A stretch of DNA of 8,801 nt from CALSPH01 sp041690035. Lineage in GTDB: Bacteria; Bacteroidota; Bacteroidia; NS11-12g; UBA955. The translations under genes were made by a program, and so were the position numbers. The number at the start of each line of letters is the position of its first letter. The first letter of the stretch is position 1. Shown here in pieces: positions 1 to 8,217 of this stretch. The stretch is taken from contig JBDNFC010000038.1 of the NCBI GenBank assembly GCA_041690035.1, positions 1-8,801 of the forward strand, written 5' to 3'. The notes beneath the pieces were generated by a model. It saw only the letters and a program-made list of their open reading frames with translations. It ran no database searches and was not told the origin of the DNA.

Positions 1-1108
<1,108 letters not shown>

Positions 1109-1138
1109 AAAAGAATCTGATTGGTTCTCAAGTTTTTT

Positions 1139-1158
1139 CTCAAAGATAAATCTTCGAG
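1139..1158 (-). other. Hairpin in the 16S precursor leader
   Basis: On the minus-strand transcript, CTCGAAG (1158-1152) can pair with CTTTGAG (1145-1139) around a six-base loop. This gives seven pairs, one of them G-U. It lies about 30 bases before the 16S 5' end, so it is probably part of the folded precursor leader that takes part in rRNA processing or assembly. The pairing is visible in the sequence; the role is inferred. Confidence 0.4.
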
Positions 1159-1180
1159 GGTTCTGCTATTTCTAACATCT

Positions 1181-1190
1181 TCAAAGAACG
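1181..1190 (-). promoter_or_regulatory. boxA-like antitermination element in the rRNA leader
   Basis: The minus strand reads CGTTCTTTGA, close to the boxA core (TGCTCTTTA-like) found in bacterial rRNA leaders. Bacteroidota 16S leaders commonly carry a GTTCTTTGA-type sequence here. It sits downstream of both promoters and about 75 bases before the 16S 5' end, the right place for NusB/NusE (S10) loading. The function is inferred from motif and position. Confidence 0.5.
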
Positions 1191-1238
1191 TTTATTTATT
1201 AGTTGTTACTATTAAATATTCCCTATTTCAAAAGGGGA

Positions 1239-1302
1239 TGCAAAGGTAATATTTTTTATTTTAATCTACCAAATTTATTTTAAAATATTTTTAATTTATT
1301 TT
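1239..1302 (-). repeat. Promoter-containing direct repeat, copy A
   Basis: This ~64-base unit matches 1341-1404 with a few substitutions and small gaps. The shared core is ATTTTAATCTACCAAA, followed by a later shared TAAAATAT and AATTTATTTT. Each copy carries one complete rRNA promoter, so the tandem promoter arrangement looks like the product of a local duplication. Confidence 0.7.
1241..1273 (-). promoter_or_regulatory. rRNA operon promoter P1 (proximal)
   Basis: On the minus strand the -33 element TTTG (1273-1270) is followed after 21 bases by the -7 element TACCTTTG (1248-1241), a full match to the Bacteroidota consensus TAnnTTTG. Transcription would start near 1237 and give a leader of about 130 bases before mature 16S. 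The sequence after the -7 element (GCATCCCC) resembles that of P2. It is one of two tandem promoters and has AT-rich DNA upstream. Confidence 0.8.
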
Positions 1303-1340
1303 TGGAGAGAAACATTTGCAATCCTAGTTGTGAACGGGGC

Positions 1341-1404
1341 TGCAAATGTAATATAGAATTTTAATCTACCAAACTTTTAGTATAAAATATGTATAATTTA
1401 TTTT
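1341..1404 (-). repeat. Promoter-containing direct repeat, copy B
   Basis: This is the second copy of the unit at 1239-1302, offset by about 100 bases. It keeps the -33 box, the -7 box and the A/T-rich upstream part. The spacer is two bases shorter (19 instead of 21), so the two promoters probably differ in strength or regulation. Confidence 0.7.
1343..1373 (-). promoter_or_regulatory. rRNA operon promoter P2 (distal)
   Basis: On the minus strand TTTG (1373-1370) is followed after 19 bases by TACATTTG (1350-1343). Transcription would start near 1338, giving a leader of about 230 bases. The next ~67 bases upstream (1374-1440) are almost entirely A and T, which would suit an UP-like element contacting the RNA polymerase alpha subunits. 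The distance from the fmt stop codon to the -33 box is only about 70 bases. Confidence 0.8.
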
Positions 1405-1442
1405 AAATAATTTATAAAAAGTTGATTATAAGCATAATAAAT

Positions 1443-2357
1443 TTACAATCCTCTTAAAAAATCTTGTGCATCCAATCGCTTTTTCCCCTCAAGTTGACAA
1501 GAAGTTATAACTAAATCGCCATCGTAGCATGAAAAAATTATTCTATTATCAAGTATTTGGACACTATTTACTTGAATATTGGTTATTTTACTAATTGGAT
1601 ATGCTTCAAAGACTTTTAAAATCTTATTGTTAAAATAGCTAAATGCTCCAGGTGAAGGATAAAATGCTCTAATGATGTTTAAATTATGTAAAATAGTATT
1701 TTCATAATTAAGGAGTTTATTAGCAGTTACAATTTTAGGTGCTGTGTTTAATTTAATGCCAAAAGATTGCTTTGTGAGTATTAATTGATTATTTATAATT
1801 CGTATTAAAGTTTCTACAAGTAATTTTGCTCCTTCAATTTTTAGTTTATTATAGAGTGTAAAAAAATTATCATTTGCTAGGATTTCTATTCTCTTGCTAA
1901 GTGCGATATCGCCAGTATCAATTTGATGCTTTAGCTTAAAAGTAGTAACTCCTGTTTCCTTTTCTCCATTAATCAATACCCAATTAATTGGGGCTGCACC
2001 TCTATAATTGGGTAAAAGGGATGCATGAAGATTGAATGTTCCTAGAGGGGGAAAATCCCAAACTATACTAGGGAGCATTCTAAAAGCAACTACAATTTGG
2101 ATATCAGGTTTTAATTGTAGGAGTATATTATGAAACTCTTGACTTTTAAGATTATCGGGTTGAAAAACGGGTAATTTTAATTCTTGAGCGGCAATTTTAA
2201 TTGGTGACACACTCAATTTATAGCCTCTGCCTGCTGGTTTATCTGGAGCAGTGACCACTCCAATAATATTGAATGATGAATGGCACAGCAAATTTAACGA
2301 AGCAACAGCAAAATCTGGGGTACCGTAAAAAAGTATTTTAAGTTTTTTATCTAACAT
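1443..2357 (-). CDS. fmt: Methionyl-tRNA formyltransferase
   Basis: This cytosolic enzyme transfers a formyl group from 10-formyltetrahydrofolate to Met-tRNA(fMet), making the initiator tRNA. It has 304 residues, slightly under the ~315 of the E. coli enzyme. The N-terminal Rossmann-type domain (about 5-200) opens with ILFYGTPDF (8-16) and has VVTAPDKPAGRG (34-45). The catalytic triad of the family is visible as N109, H111 and D147, in FNLHASLLP (108-116, followed by NYRGAAPI) and IDTGDI (146-151). The C-terminal tRNA-binding domain (about 205-304) is more divergent. ATG 2357 is the only sensible start, since the first beta strand begins about six residues later. No Shine-Dalgarno sequence is seen; a promoter-like pair ends 10 bases before the start. 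The gene points toward the rRNA operon and has no clear terminator before the rRNA promoters. It is not next to def here. Confidence 0.97.
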   Translation of the reverse strand: MLDKKLKILFYGTPDFAVASLNLLCHSSFNIIGVVTAPDKPAGRGYKLSVSPIKIAAQELKLPVFQPDNLKSQEFHNILLQLKPDIQIVVAFRMLPSIVWDFPPLGTFNLHASLLPNYRGAAPINWVLINGEKETGVTTFKLKHQIDTGDIALSKRIEILANDNFFTLYNKLKIEGAKLLVETLIRIINNQLILTKQSFGIKLNTAPKIVTANKLLNYENTILHNLNIIRAFYPSPGAFSYFNNKILKVFEAYPISKITNIQVNSVQILDNRIIFSCYDGDLVITSCQLEGKKRLDAQDFLRGL

Positions 2358-2367
2358 ATTAGGTAGG

Positions 2368-2398
2368 CAATTTTATTTGTTTAAATATAAAAAAGCAA
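2368..2398 (-). promoter_or_regulatory. Candidate fmt promoter
   Basis: On the minus strand TTG (2398-2396) is followed after 20 bases by TAAAATTG (2375-2368), one mismatch from TAnnTTTG. The element ends 10 bases before the fmt ATG, so the 5' UTR would be only about 4-7 bases. It shares the 77-base intergenic region with the divergent gene at 2435. The spacing equals that of the stronger promoters at 6193 and 8263, which supports the call, but the -7 box is imperfect. Confidence 0.5.
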
Positions 2399-2434
2399 CT
2401 ATTTTTGATAAAATTTCGTTATATATATTAAATT

Positions 2435-5400
2435 GTGACAAACAAACAAAGATATTCTATCCTAAAGCATTGCTATTACTTGCTACTTGCTATTCTAATA
2501 TTTAATTCAAAAAAAGTATTTGGAGGAGGGTATTTTACAGAAAATAAAGGACAATGGGACAAAGAAATAGTTTTTAAAGCGGAGCTAAACGGATTAAATG
2601 TTTTTATTTGCAAAAATAACATTCGTTACCAATATGTAGATGGAAAGATATTTGACAGTATTCATAAATTTAAAACAGCTTCAACAATTAAAAGTCATCA
2701 TTTATTTTACACTTATGTTAATTGCAATAAAAATCATAAAATATTAGGTTATGATACGCTGTCGGATTATTCAAACTACATGATTGGCGAAGCGGAAAAA
2801 TGGCAATCGAATGTATTGCATTACAAAAAGATTATTTTGAAAGATATTTATGAAGGTATAGATATAATTTATTCTATCGTTGGTGGCAAGTTAAAGTATG
2901 ATATTAAACTAAAAGAGGGTAAAAAACTAAATCAAGTTAGTATATTGATAGAGGGTGCCGAGAAAATAAACATATCTGAAAATGAGTTAATCATAAAAAC
3001 AAGTTTAGGATTAATTACAGAATACATACCAAAAACACTAGATTATAACGGAGATTTAGTATCTACAAAATACACCTTAGAAAAGAATATTGTAAGCTTT
3101 GAATACTCGGCAAATATTTCTAGAAGGCAAAGAGAGCGGGAAATGCTGGTGGATCCAATTTTAATATTTTCTACTTACAGTGGCTCTGTAGCTGATAATT
3201 TTGGTTATACCGCTACATACGATAAATTTGGCAATGGGTATGCAGGAGGCAGTGTTTTTAGTTTAGGTTTTCCTGTTACGGCTGGCGCTTTCAATGAGTT
3301 GTATAATGGAGGAATAATAGATGTAGGAATTAGCAAGTATAACAGCAAGGGTACTGCAAGACTTTATGCCACTTATATTGGAGGTTCATTAGAGGAGCAT
3401 GTGCATTCAATGATTGTAAACAATGCTGGAGAATTAGTAATTTTTGGGAGTACGAACTCATTGGATTTTCCTATACATAACAAGAACAGCTTTCAAGTGA
3501 TTAATGGGGGAAACTTTGATATTTTTGTAATGAAAATAATGCCTGATGGAAGAGGATTTAGCGCAAGCACATATATAGGTGGGTCTGGAGCAGATGGATT
3601 AAATGGCAATGAAAGCACTAATAATCCTCAAGGAAATTTATTAAATAATTATGCAGATAATTTTAGAGGGGAAGTGATAATAGATGAAGGGGATAATATT
3701 TATATTACAAGTTCTACTAATTCTCCAAATTTTCCAGTATTGAATGGTGCACAATTACAAAAAAGAGGTACTCAAGATGCTTGTGTTTTCAAATTAAGCG
3801 CAGATTTGAGCAATTTAAAGTGGAGCACTTATATTGGTTGCAATGGAAATACCTGCGGAAATGGGATAGTAATGGGCAAAGGAAATTATGTTTATATAAC
3901 AGGAGGGTGTGATGGAAATGGACTAACTGCATTAACAAATGCTTATAGTCAAAATTTTAATGGAGGAAAAACGGATGGTTTTATCACAAGATTAAACAAG
4001 AGTGATGGAAATGGCGGTTCTACATACATAGGAACTAATGGAAAAGATCAGAGCTATTTAATACAAACTGATAAAACTGGAAGGGTTTATATTTTTGGGC
4101 AGACAACAGGCAATTTTCCAATTGGTGGCAATACATTTAATAATCTAAATAGTGGACAATTTATTATGCGATTGGATAGCAACCTCAGTAATTTTGATAA
4201 AAGCTTGGTATTTGGTAGTGGCACAAAACCTGCAAATATATCGCCATCTGCATTTTTAGTTGATGCATGTGATAGGGTATTTATTAGTGGTTGGGGAGGT
4301 GGTGCAAACCAAACTGCAAATGGCGGAAACACACTAAATATGCCAATTACTAGTGATGCATTGCAGCGCAACACTGATGGGTCTGATTTTTATTTAGCAG
4401 TATTTTCAAAAGACTTGGAGGAATTATTATTTGGCTCATACTTTGGGGGCACTACATCCTCAAATGAAGAACACGTTGATGGTGGCACAAGCAGATTTGA
4501 CCCAAAGGGTATTATTTATCAATCTGTTTGTGCAAGTTGCAATACCAATGGCGGATTCCCTACAACTATAGATGCTTGGAGCAGAACGAATTTAGGCAAA
4601 CGACCAACACCTAACCAAAATGCACCAGGGTGTAATAATGCTATTTTTAAAATTGATCTAGAAAATTTTAATAGAAAACCAAAATTAAGGGACACGATTT
4701 TTGAAATTTATGCTTTAGACAACTTAAATTTTATAATCAATGCAATCGATAATGATAAGCACGATAGTTTATACATAAGTGCAATAGGTTTTTATGATAC
4801 TTTATCAATTATTAAAAAGCCTATCATAAATATTACAAATGGATTAGCGCAGGCAGCTTTTGGTTTTAATTGGACTCCTGACTGCTCATTTATTTCTAAA
4901 GACACTTTACTGATTTATCTGAAAGCAAAAGATAATGGTTGCCCTTCTATTGATAGTATAGTTTCTGTAATAAAAATAGTTGTAAAAGCGCCTGATATTG
5001 CTTTAGGACCAACAAATTTTTGTCTTATATTTGACGAATTATTAAAGCCAACAATTACATGGGAGGCGTTTAATAAAACCAAATTTTATAAAGAAACAAG
5101 GTTAGTAAGAGCAAATAATTTAGGACAAAAAACACTTTTAAAAACTTTTACCAGCAGCGAAAAAGGAACTTTCTCAGATTTGGAAAAAATAGATTTTATT
5201 AATAATAATTATTGTTACTTTTTTATAACGGAAAATATTTGTGGAAATTTTGATACAAGTTTGCTCAAAACTTGCACAAAAGATGAGTTTTTTACACCAA
5301 TTACTGCTACTCAAATTGTACTAGTGACTGTAGAAAAGGATAGTTTTATAAAAATTATTTGTCAAAAAAGCAATGAGGCAGATTTTAGAGGTTATAGATT

Positions 5401-6136
5401 ATTTAAAAGAGTAATGGGTAAAGAAAAGTTTGAAAACTACGATTATCACAAAAATATATCTGATACAATTTTTTACGACTACAAAGTGAATGTAGACCAA
5501 TCTTCCTACTGCTATTATATGGTTGTAGAGGACAACTGCGGGCATAAAAGCAAAAACTCTGATACTAGCTGCAGCATATTGCTAAAAGGTGTTGCAAACC
5601 CTTTTTCGTTTAGCCTTAGCAGCAATGCCTACACTTATTGGGCACAAGGGGTAAGAGAATATGATATTTATAGCATTGTAGATACTGGAAACATAGTAAA
5701 AAAACACATAGCAGACAAAAGTGGTACAATAATTTCAGGATTTGATGATAAACTAGATTATGATTGGGGAGGCTATTATTATCAATACAGGGCAAATAAT
5801 TATATTAATGAAAGCACACCTGAAAGAATTAGTTTATCTAACACCATTTATTTAGTACAGCCGCCATTACTGCATGTTCCAACCGCATTTTCTCCGAATG
5901 GAGATGGAAGAAATGATGAATGGGGCATTGTAGATGTTTTTGTAAAAACATATCAAATATTGGTATTTAGTAGGTGGGGTGAGAAAGTATTTGATAGTGA
6001 AGATAAAAATGCAGAATGGTCATCGGTATATAAAAACGATAATACTGCAGATAATGTTTATATTTGGATTGCTTATTATACAGGATGGGATAATAATAAT
6101 TATCAACAAAAAGGAAATGTAACAATAGTAAGATGA
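2435..6136 (+). CDS. Large secreted T9SS type B protein with SBBP propeller and FN3-like modules
   Basis: This 1,233-residue protein is predicted to be exported by Sec and then carried across the outer membrane by the type IX system, to be surface-bound or released. The signal peptide spans about residues 1-30: basic start, hydrophobic 14-23, no lipobox. A DUF7948-like domain (about 33-240) opens with ENKGQWDKEI. Seven SBBP-type repeats follow, starting near 245, 312, 378, 464, 529, 590 and 667 (typical: STYIGG...G.VYI.G.T...FP), and suggest a seven-bladed propeller. Residues 745-850 form an Ig/cadherin-like stretch. Three FN3-like modules (about 855-950, 952-1050, 1050-1140) precede the type B C-terminal domain (1146-1233; VPTAFSPNGDGRND, FSRWGEKVF, ending VTIVR). 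The start is GTG; an in-frame TAA lies two codons upstream and no better start exists. The family often carries the label gliding-motility-associated, but ligand and role are unknown. No PorP/SprF-type partner is adjacent. Confidence 0.9.
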   Translation: MTNKQRYSILKHCYYLLLAILIFNSKKVFGGGYFTENKGQWDKEIVFKAELNGLNVFICKNNIRYQYVDGKIFDSIHKFKTASTIKSHHLFYTYVNCNKNHKILGYDTLSDYSNYMIGEAEKWQSNVLHYKKIILKDIYEGIDIIYSIVGGKLKYDIKLKEGKKLNQVSILIEGAEKINISENELIIKTSLGLITEYIPKTLDYNGDLVSTKYTLEKNIVSFEYSANISRRQREREMLVDPILIFSTYSGSVADNFGYTATYDKFGNGYAGGSVFSLGFPVTAGAFNELYNGGIIDVGISKYNSKGTARLYATYIGGSLEEHVHSMIVNNAGELVIFGSTNSLDFPIHNKNSFQVINGGNFDIFVMKIMPDGRGFSASTYIGGSGADGLNGNESTNNPQGNLLNNYADNFRGEVIIDEGDNIYITSSTNSPNFPVLNGAQLQKRGTQDACVFKLSADLSNLKWSTYIGCNGNTCGNGIVMGKGNYVYITGGCDGNGLTALTNAYSQNFNGGKTDGFITRLNKSDGNGGSTYIGTNGKDQSYLIQTDKTGRVYIFGQTTGNFPIGGNTFNNLNSGQFIMRLDSNLSNFDKSLVFGSGTKPANISPSAFLVDACDRVFISGWGGGANQTANGGNTLNMPITSDALQRNTDGSDFYLAVFSKDLEELLFGSYFGGTTSSNEEHVDGGTSRFDPKGIIYQSVCASCNTNGGFPTTIDAWSRTNLGKRPTPNQNAPGCNNAIFKIDLENFNRKPKLRDTIFEIYALDNLNFIINAIDNDKHDSLYISAIGFYDTLSIIKKPIINITNGLAQAAFGFNWTPDCSFISKDTLLIYLKAKDNGCPSIDSIVSVIKIVVKAPDIALGPTNFCLIFDELLKPTITWEAFNKTKFYKETRLVRANNLGQKTLLKTFTSSEKGTFSDLEKIDFINNNYCYFFITENICGNFDTSLLKTCTKDEFFTPITATQIVLVTVEKDSFIKIICQKSNEADFRGYRLFKRVMGKEKFENYDYHKNISDTIFYDYKVNVDQSSYCYYMVVEDNCGHKSKNSDTSCSILLKGVANPFSFSLSSNAYTYWAQGVREYDIYSIVDTGNIVKKHIADKSGTIISGFDDKLDYDWGGYYYQYRANNYINESTPERISLSNTIYLVQPPLLHVPTAFSPNGDGRNDEWGIVDVFVKTYQILVFSRWGEKVFDSEDKNAEWSSVYKNDNTADNVYIWIAYYTGWDNNNYQQKGNVTIVR

Positions 6137-6192
6137 TTTTGATTGAGATTATTTAAAAACCTGTTTTTTACCCAAAAATATGCTCATAAAAA

Positions 6193-6223
6193 TTGCAAAA
6201 AGTAAACTAAGCCATTACATTTG
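6193..6223 (+). promoter_or_regulatory. Promoter of the persulfide dioxygenase/rhodanese gene
   Basis: TTG (6193-6195) is followed after 20 bases by TACATTTG (6216-6223), a full match to the Bacteroidota -7 consensus. Only five bases separate the element from the ATG at 6229. In this phylum transcription starts about 4-7 bases after the box, so the mRNA should be leaderless or nearly so. It lies in the 92-base gap after the T9SS gene, so the downstream gene is probably its own transcription unit. Confidence 0.75.
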
Positions 6224-6228
6224 CACCA

Positions 6229-7635
6229 ATGATAGTAGAACAAATGTATACTAATTGTCTGGCTCAGGCGGCATATTGGATAGAAAGTGATGGTGAAGCG
6301 GCTGTTGTAGACCCACTTCGAGATTACCATATCTATATTGAGAAAGCAAAAAACAGAAATGTTAAGATAAAGTATATTTTAGAGACACACTTTCATGCTG
6401 ATTTTGTAAGCGGTCATTTAGACCTTTCTAAAGCCACAGGAGCCCCAATAATATATGGACCTGAGGCAACAACTGGCTTTGACTGTCAAATATTAAATGA
6501 TAGAGAACAGATAAAAATAGGTAAATTAACTATAGAAGTTTTGCATACTCCAGGGCATACAATAGAAAGCAGTTGCTATCTTTTAAAGGATGAGCATAAC
6601 ACAGATTATTGTCTATTTTCTGGCGATACACTTTTTGTGGGTGATGTAGGAAGACCCGATTTATTAGATAAAAATCAGCAATATACAAAAGAAATAATGG
6701 CTTCGTGGCTATATGATTCATTATATAAGAAGATTATGCATTTGTCTGACAACGTAATTCTTTATCCAGCTCATGGCCCTGGCAGCAGTTGTGGTAAAAA
6801 CTTAGGACCAGAAACTTTTAGTACAATTGGAAAACAAAAAGAGGAAAATTATGCACTTCAGTCATTATCAAGAGAAACATTTATTGAACAAGTGCTTGAA
6901 GGCATAAAGCCACCACCTGGTTATTTTTTTGAAGATGCTTTTTTAAACAAGAATGGTTATGAAAATATAGACCTATTAAAAGAGAAAGGTTTAAAAAATC
7001 TGAGCTTGGCTGAATTTGATTTTTTACAAAAAGAAGGTGTTTTGATTATTGATTCACGCATACCTGATATATTTCAAGAGGGCTTTATACCCTCTAGTAT
7101 CAATATTGGATTAAATGGGCAATATGCAATTTGGGCTGCTGAATTATTTAATTTAGACAGAAAAATCATGTTAGTTTGCACTGCTGGTCAAGAAGAAGAA
7201 AGTGTAATTAGGCTCACAAGGGTTGGGTTTAATAATATTATTGGTTTTTTAGAAGGTGGGTTTATAGGATGGAAGAATGCTGGTAAAGGAATAGATATGA
7301 TTGTGAGTATAGATGCCGAAGAATTTTGCATTGATTATAAATTAGATGCAATCCAGCTTATAGATGTTAGAAAAGAAAGCGAATACGATACATTGCACTT
7401 AGCTAATGCTAAATTAATCTCGCTAAACGAATTGATTAATAGAACAACAGAAGTTGAAAAAAATAAATCCGCAATTTATGTTCATTGTGCAGGTGGATAC
7501 AGAAGTATGATTGCAGCAAGCATTTTAAAAAGAGCGGGGTTTGATTTAGTGAAAAATGTGCTTGGAGGGTTTAATTTAATAAAAGAAGATAAATCGATTT
7601 CTTTTTCAAGTAATATAGCCAGTAATGTAATATAA
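6229..7635 (+). CDS. Persulfide dioxygenase-rhodanese fusion (CstB-like, MBL fold)
   Basis: This is a predicted cytosolic enzyme that oxidises persulfides (such as glutathione, bacillithiol or CoA persulfide) to sulfite and can pass sulfane sulfur on through a rhodanese domain. The 468 residues show three parts. An ETHE1-type metallo-beta-lactamase domain (1-~250) has THFHAD (53-58), HTPGH (106-110), SGDTLF (131-136), GDVGRPDL (138-145) and PAHG (180-183). H54, H110 and D133 are the likely iron ligands. GSSCGK (185-190) resembles a motif of CstB-type enzymes. A first rhodanese-like domain (about 258-352) has a non-canonical loop, C317-TAGQEE, with no Arg. A second (about 365-455) has a canonical active loop, C420-AGGYRS. 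The order and length match S. aureus CstB (about 444 residues). ATG 6229 is chosen over M6 because family members begin with this strand. No sulfide sensor, SQR or transporter gene is adjacent. The substrate thiol is not determined. Confidence 0.9.
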   Translation: MIVEQMYTNCLAQAAYWIESDGEAAVVDPLRDYHIYIEKAKNRNVKIKYILETHFHADFVSGHLDLSKATGAPIIYGPEATTGFDCQILNDREQIKIGKLTIEVLHTPGHTIESSCYLLKDEHNTDYCLFSGDTLFVGDVGRPDLLDKNQQYTKEIMASWLYDSLYKKIMHLSDNVILYPAHGPGSSCGKNLGPETFSTIGKQKEENYALQSLSRETFIEQVLEGIKPPPGYFFEDAFLNKNGYENIDLLKEKGLKNLSLAEFDFLQKEGVLIIDSRIPDIFQEGFIPSSINIGLNGQYAIWAAELFNLDRKIMLVCTAGQEEESVIRLTRVGFNNIIGFLEGGFIGWKNAGKGIDMIVSIDAEEFCIDYKLDAIQLIDVRKESEYDTLHLANAKLISLNELINRTTEVEKNKSAIYVHCAGGYRSMIAASILKRAGFDLVKNVLGGFNLIKEDKSISFSSNIASNVI

Positions 7636-7638
7636 ATG

Positions 7639-8211
7639 TTACCATAATTCTGGATATTTTGTGCAAACTGCGTCAATTTTCATATTAGCAATTATTGTTT
7701 TAAATTTTTCAATTTCTGAAATGTCTCTTCCTTGCAATTCTGGTGAAACCAAACATATTTTAAAGTATTTACTTAATAGATTGTAGTTATCAGCATTTAA
7801 CGGTAATTTGCTAAAACAGTCTATCCAAACCCAATCTATTTTTCCTGCAAATGACATTGCTAAATCCAAGGGTTCATATTCTGAGAAGCGAATGGCTATT
7901 TTTTTTTCTCCTTTTAACATATATTTTATCAAAAAAGGCAAGCTAAGGTCCAAGAAAAAATAATTATCTATGCCAAATTGATGAAGTAACATCAATATTT
8001 TTTCTTCCATACCTTCTGATTTGGTATTTAAAATAATAAGTTTATGTTTAAAATACTTGAGCCAATCTTCAAATAAGACACCATTTACAAAAGCATCATG
8101 GTGCAAAATTAGTAAATCATTATGGTATCTGATATCAATTTCTACCCCGTAATGAGAAGGAACAAGCATTAATTGCTCGATTGTATTAATGCGATGTGCA
8201 ACTTTTAACAT
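7639..8211 (-). CDS. Short GDPD-like (PLC-like TIM-barrel) phosphodiesterase family protein
   Basis: This 190-residue protein has the marks of the glycerophosphodiester phosphodiesterase superfamily. An N-terminal strand ends in H6-R7. EIDIR (24-28) supplies E24 and D26, LHHD (36-39) supplies H38, and there is a lysine in LNTKSEG (K64). The C-terminal DAVCTKYPE (180-188) corresponds to the family's usual DG..TD.P ending. It is shorter than typical GDPDs (about 240 or more residues), and the family's HRG reads HRI here. It may therefore act on an unusual substrate or be a reduced member. No signal peptide or membrane segment is seen, so it is probably cytosolic. ATG 8211 sits right before the first barrel strand. 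The stop lies 3 bases from that of the convergent dioxygenase gene. The enzymatic role is inferred from motifs only; the substrate is unknown. Confidence 0.7.
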   Translation of the reverse strand: MLKVAHRINTIEQLMLVPSHYGVEIDIRYHNDLLILHHDAFVNGVLFEDWLKYFKHKLIILNTKSEGMEEKILMLLHQFGIDNYFFLDLSLPFLIKYMLKGEKKIAIRFSEYEPLDLAMSFAGKIDWVWIDCFSKLPLNADNYNLLSKYFKICLVSPELQGRDISEIEKFKTIIANMKIDAVCTKYPELW

Positions 8212-8217
8212 ATCCTA

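Noticed and set aside
1141..1148. Minus-strand TATCTTTG as a third rRNA promoter
   Set aside because: No TTG lies 17-23 bases upstream, and the sequence is part of the leader hairpin at 1139-1158, only about 35 bases before mature 16S. Better read as precursor structure.
4087..4374. Minus-strand reading frame of 95 codons
   Set aside because: It lies fully inside the propeller region of the T9SS gene, its translation is of low-complexity type, and no promoter is seen. A shadow of the real gene.
6155..6169. AAAAAC-CT-GTTTTTT as a terminator of the T9SS gene
   Set aside because: The stem is almost all A-U with a two-base loop, too weak for a credible intrinsic terminator.
6530..6721. Minus-strand reading frame of 63 codons
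   Set aside because: It is opposite the conserved metal-binding region of the dioxygenase and matches no family I recognise.
7482..7676. Minus-strand reading frame of 64 codons at the convergent junction
   Set aside because: It overlaps the active rhodanese loop on the other strand and the end of the GDPD-like gene in another frame; no independent support.
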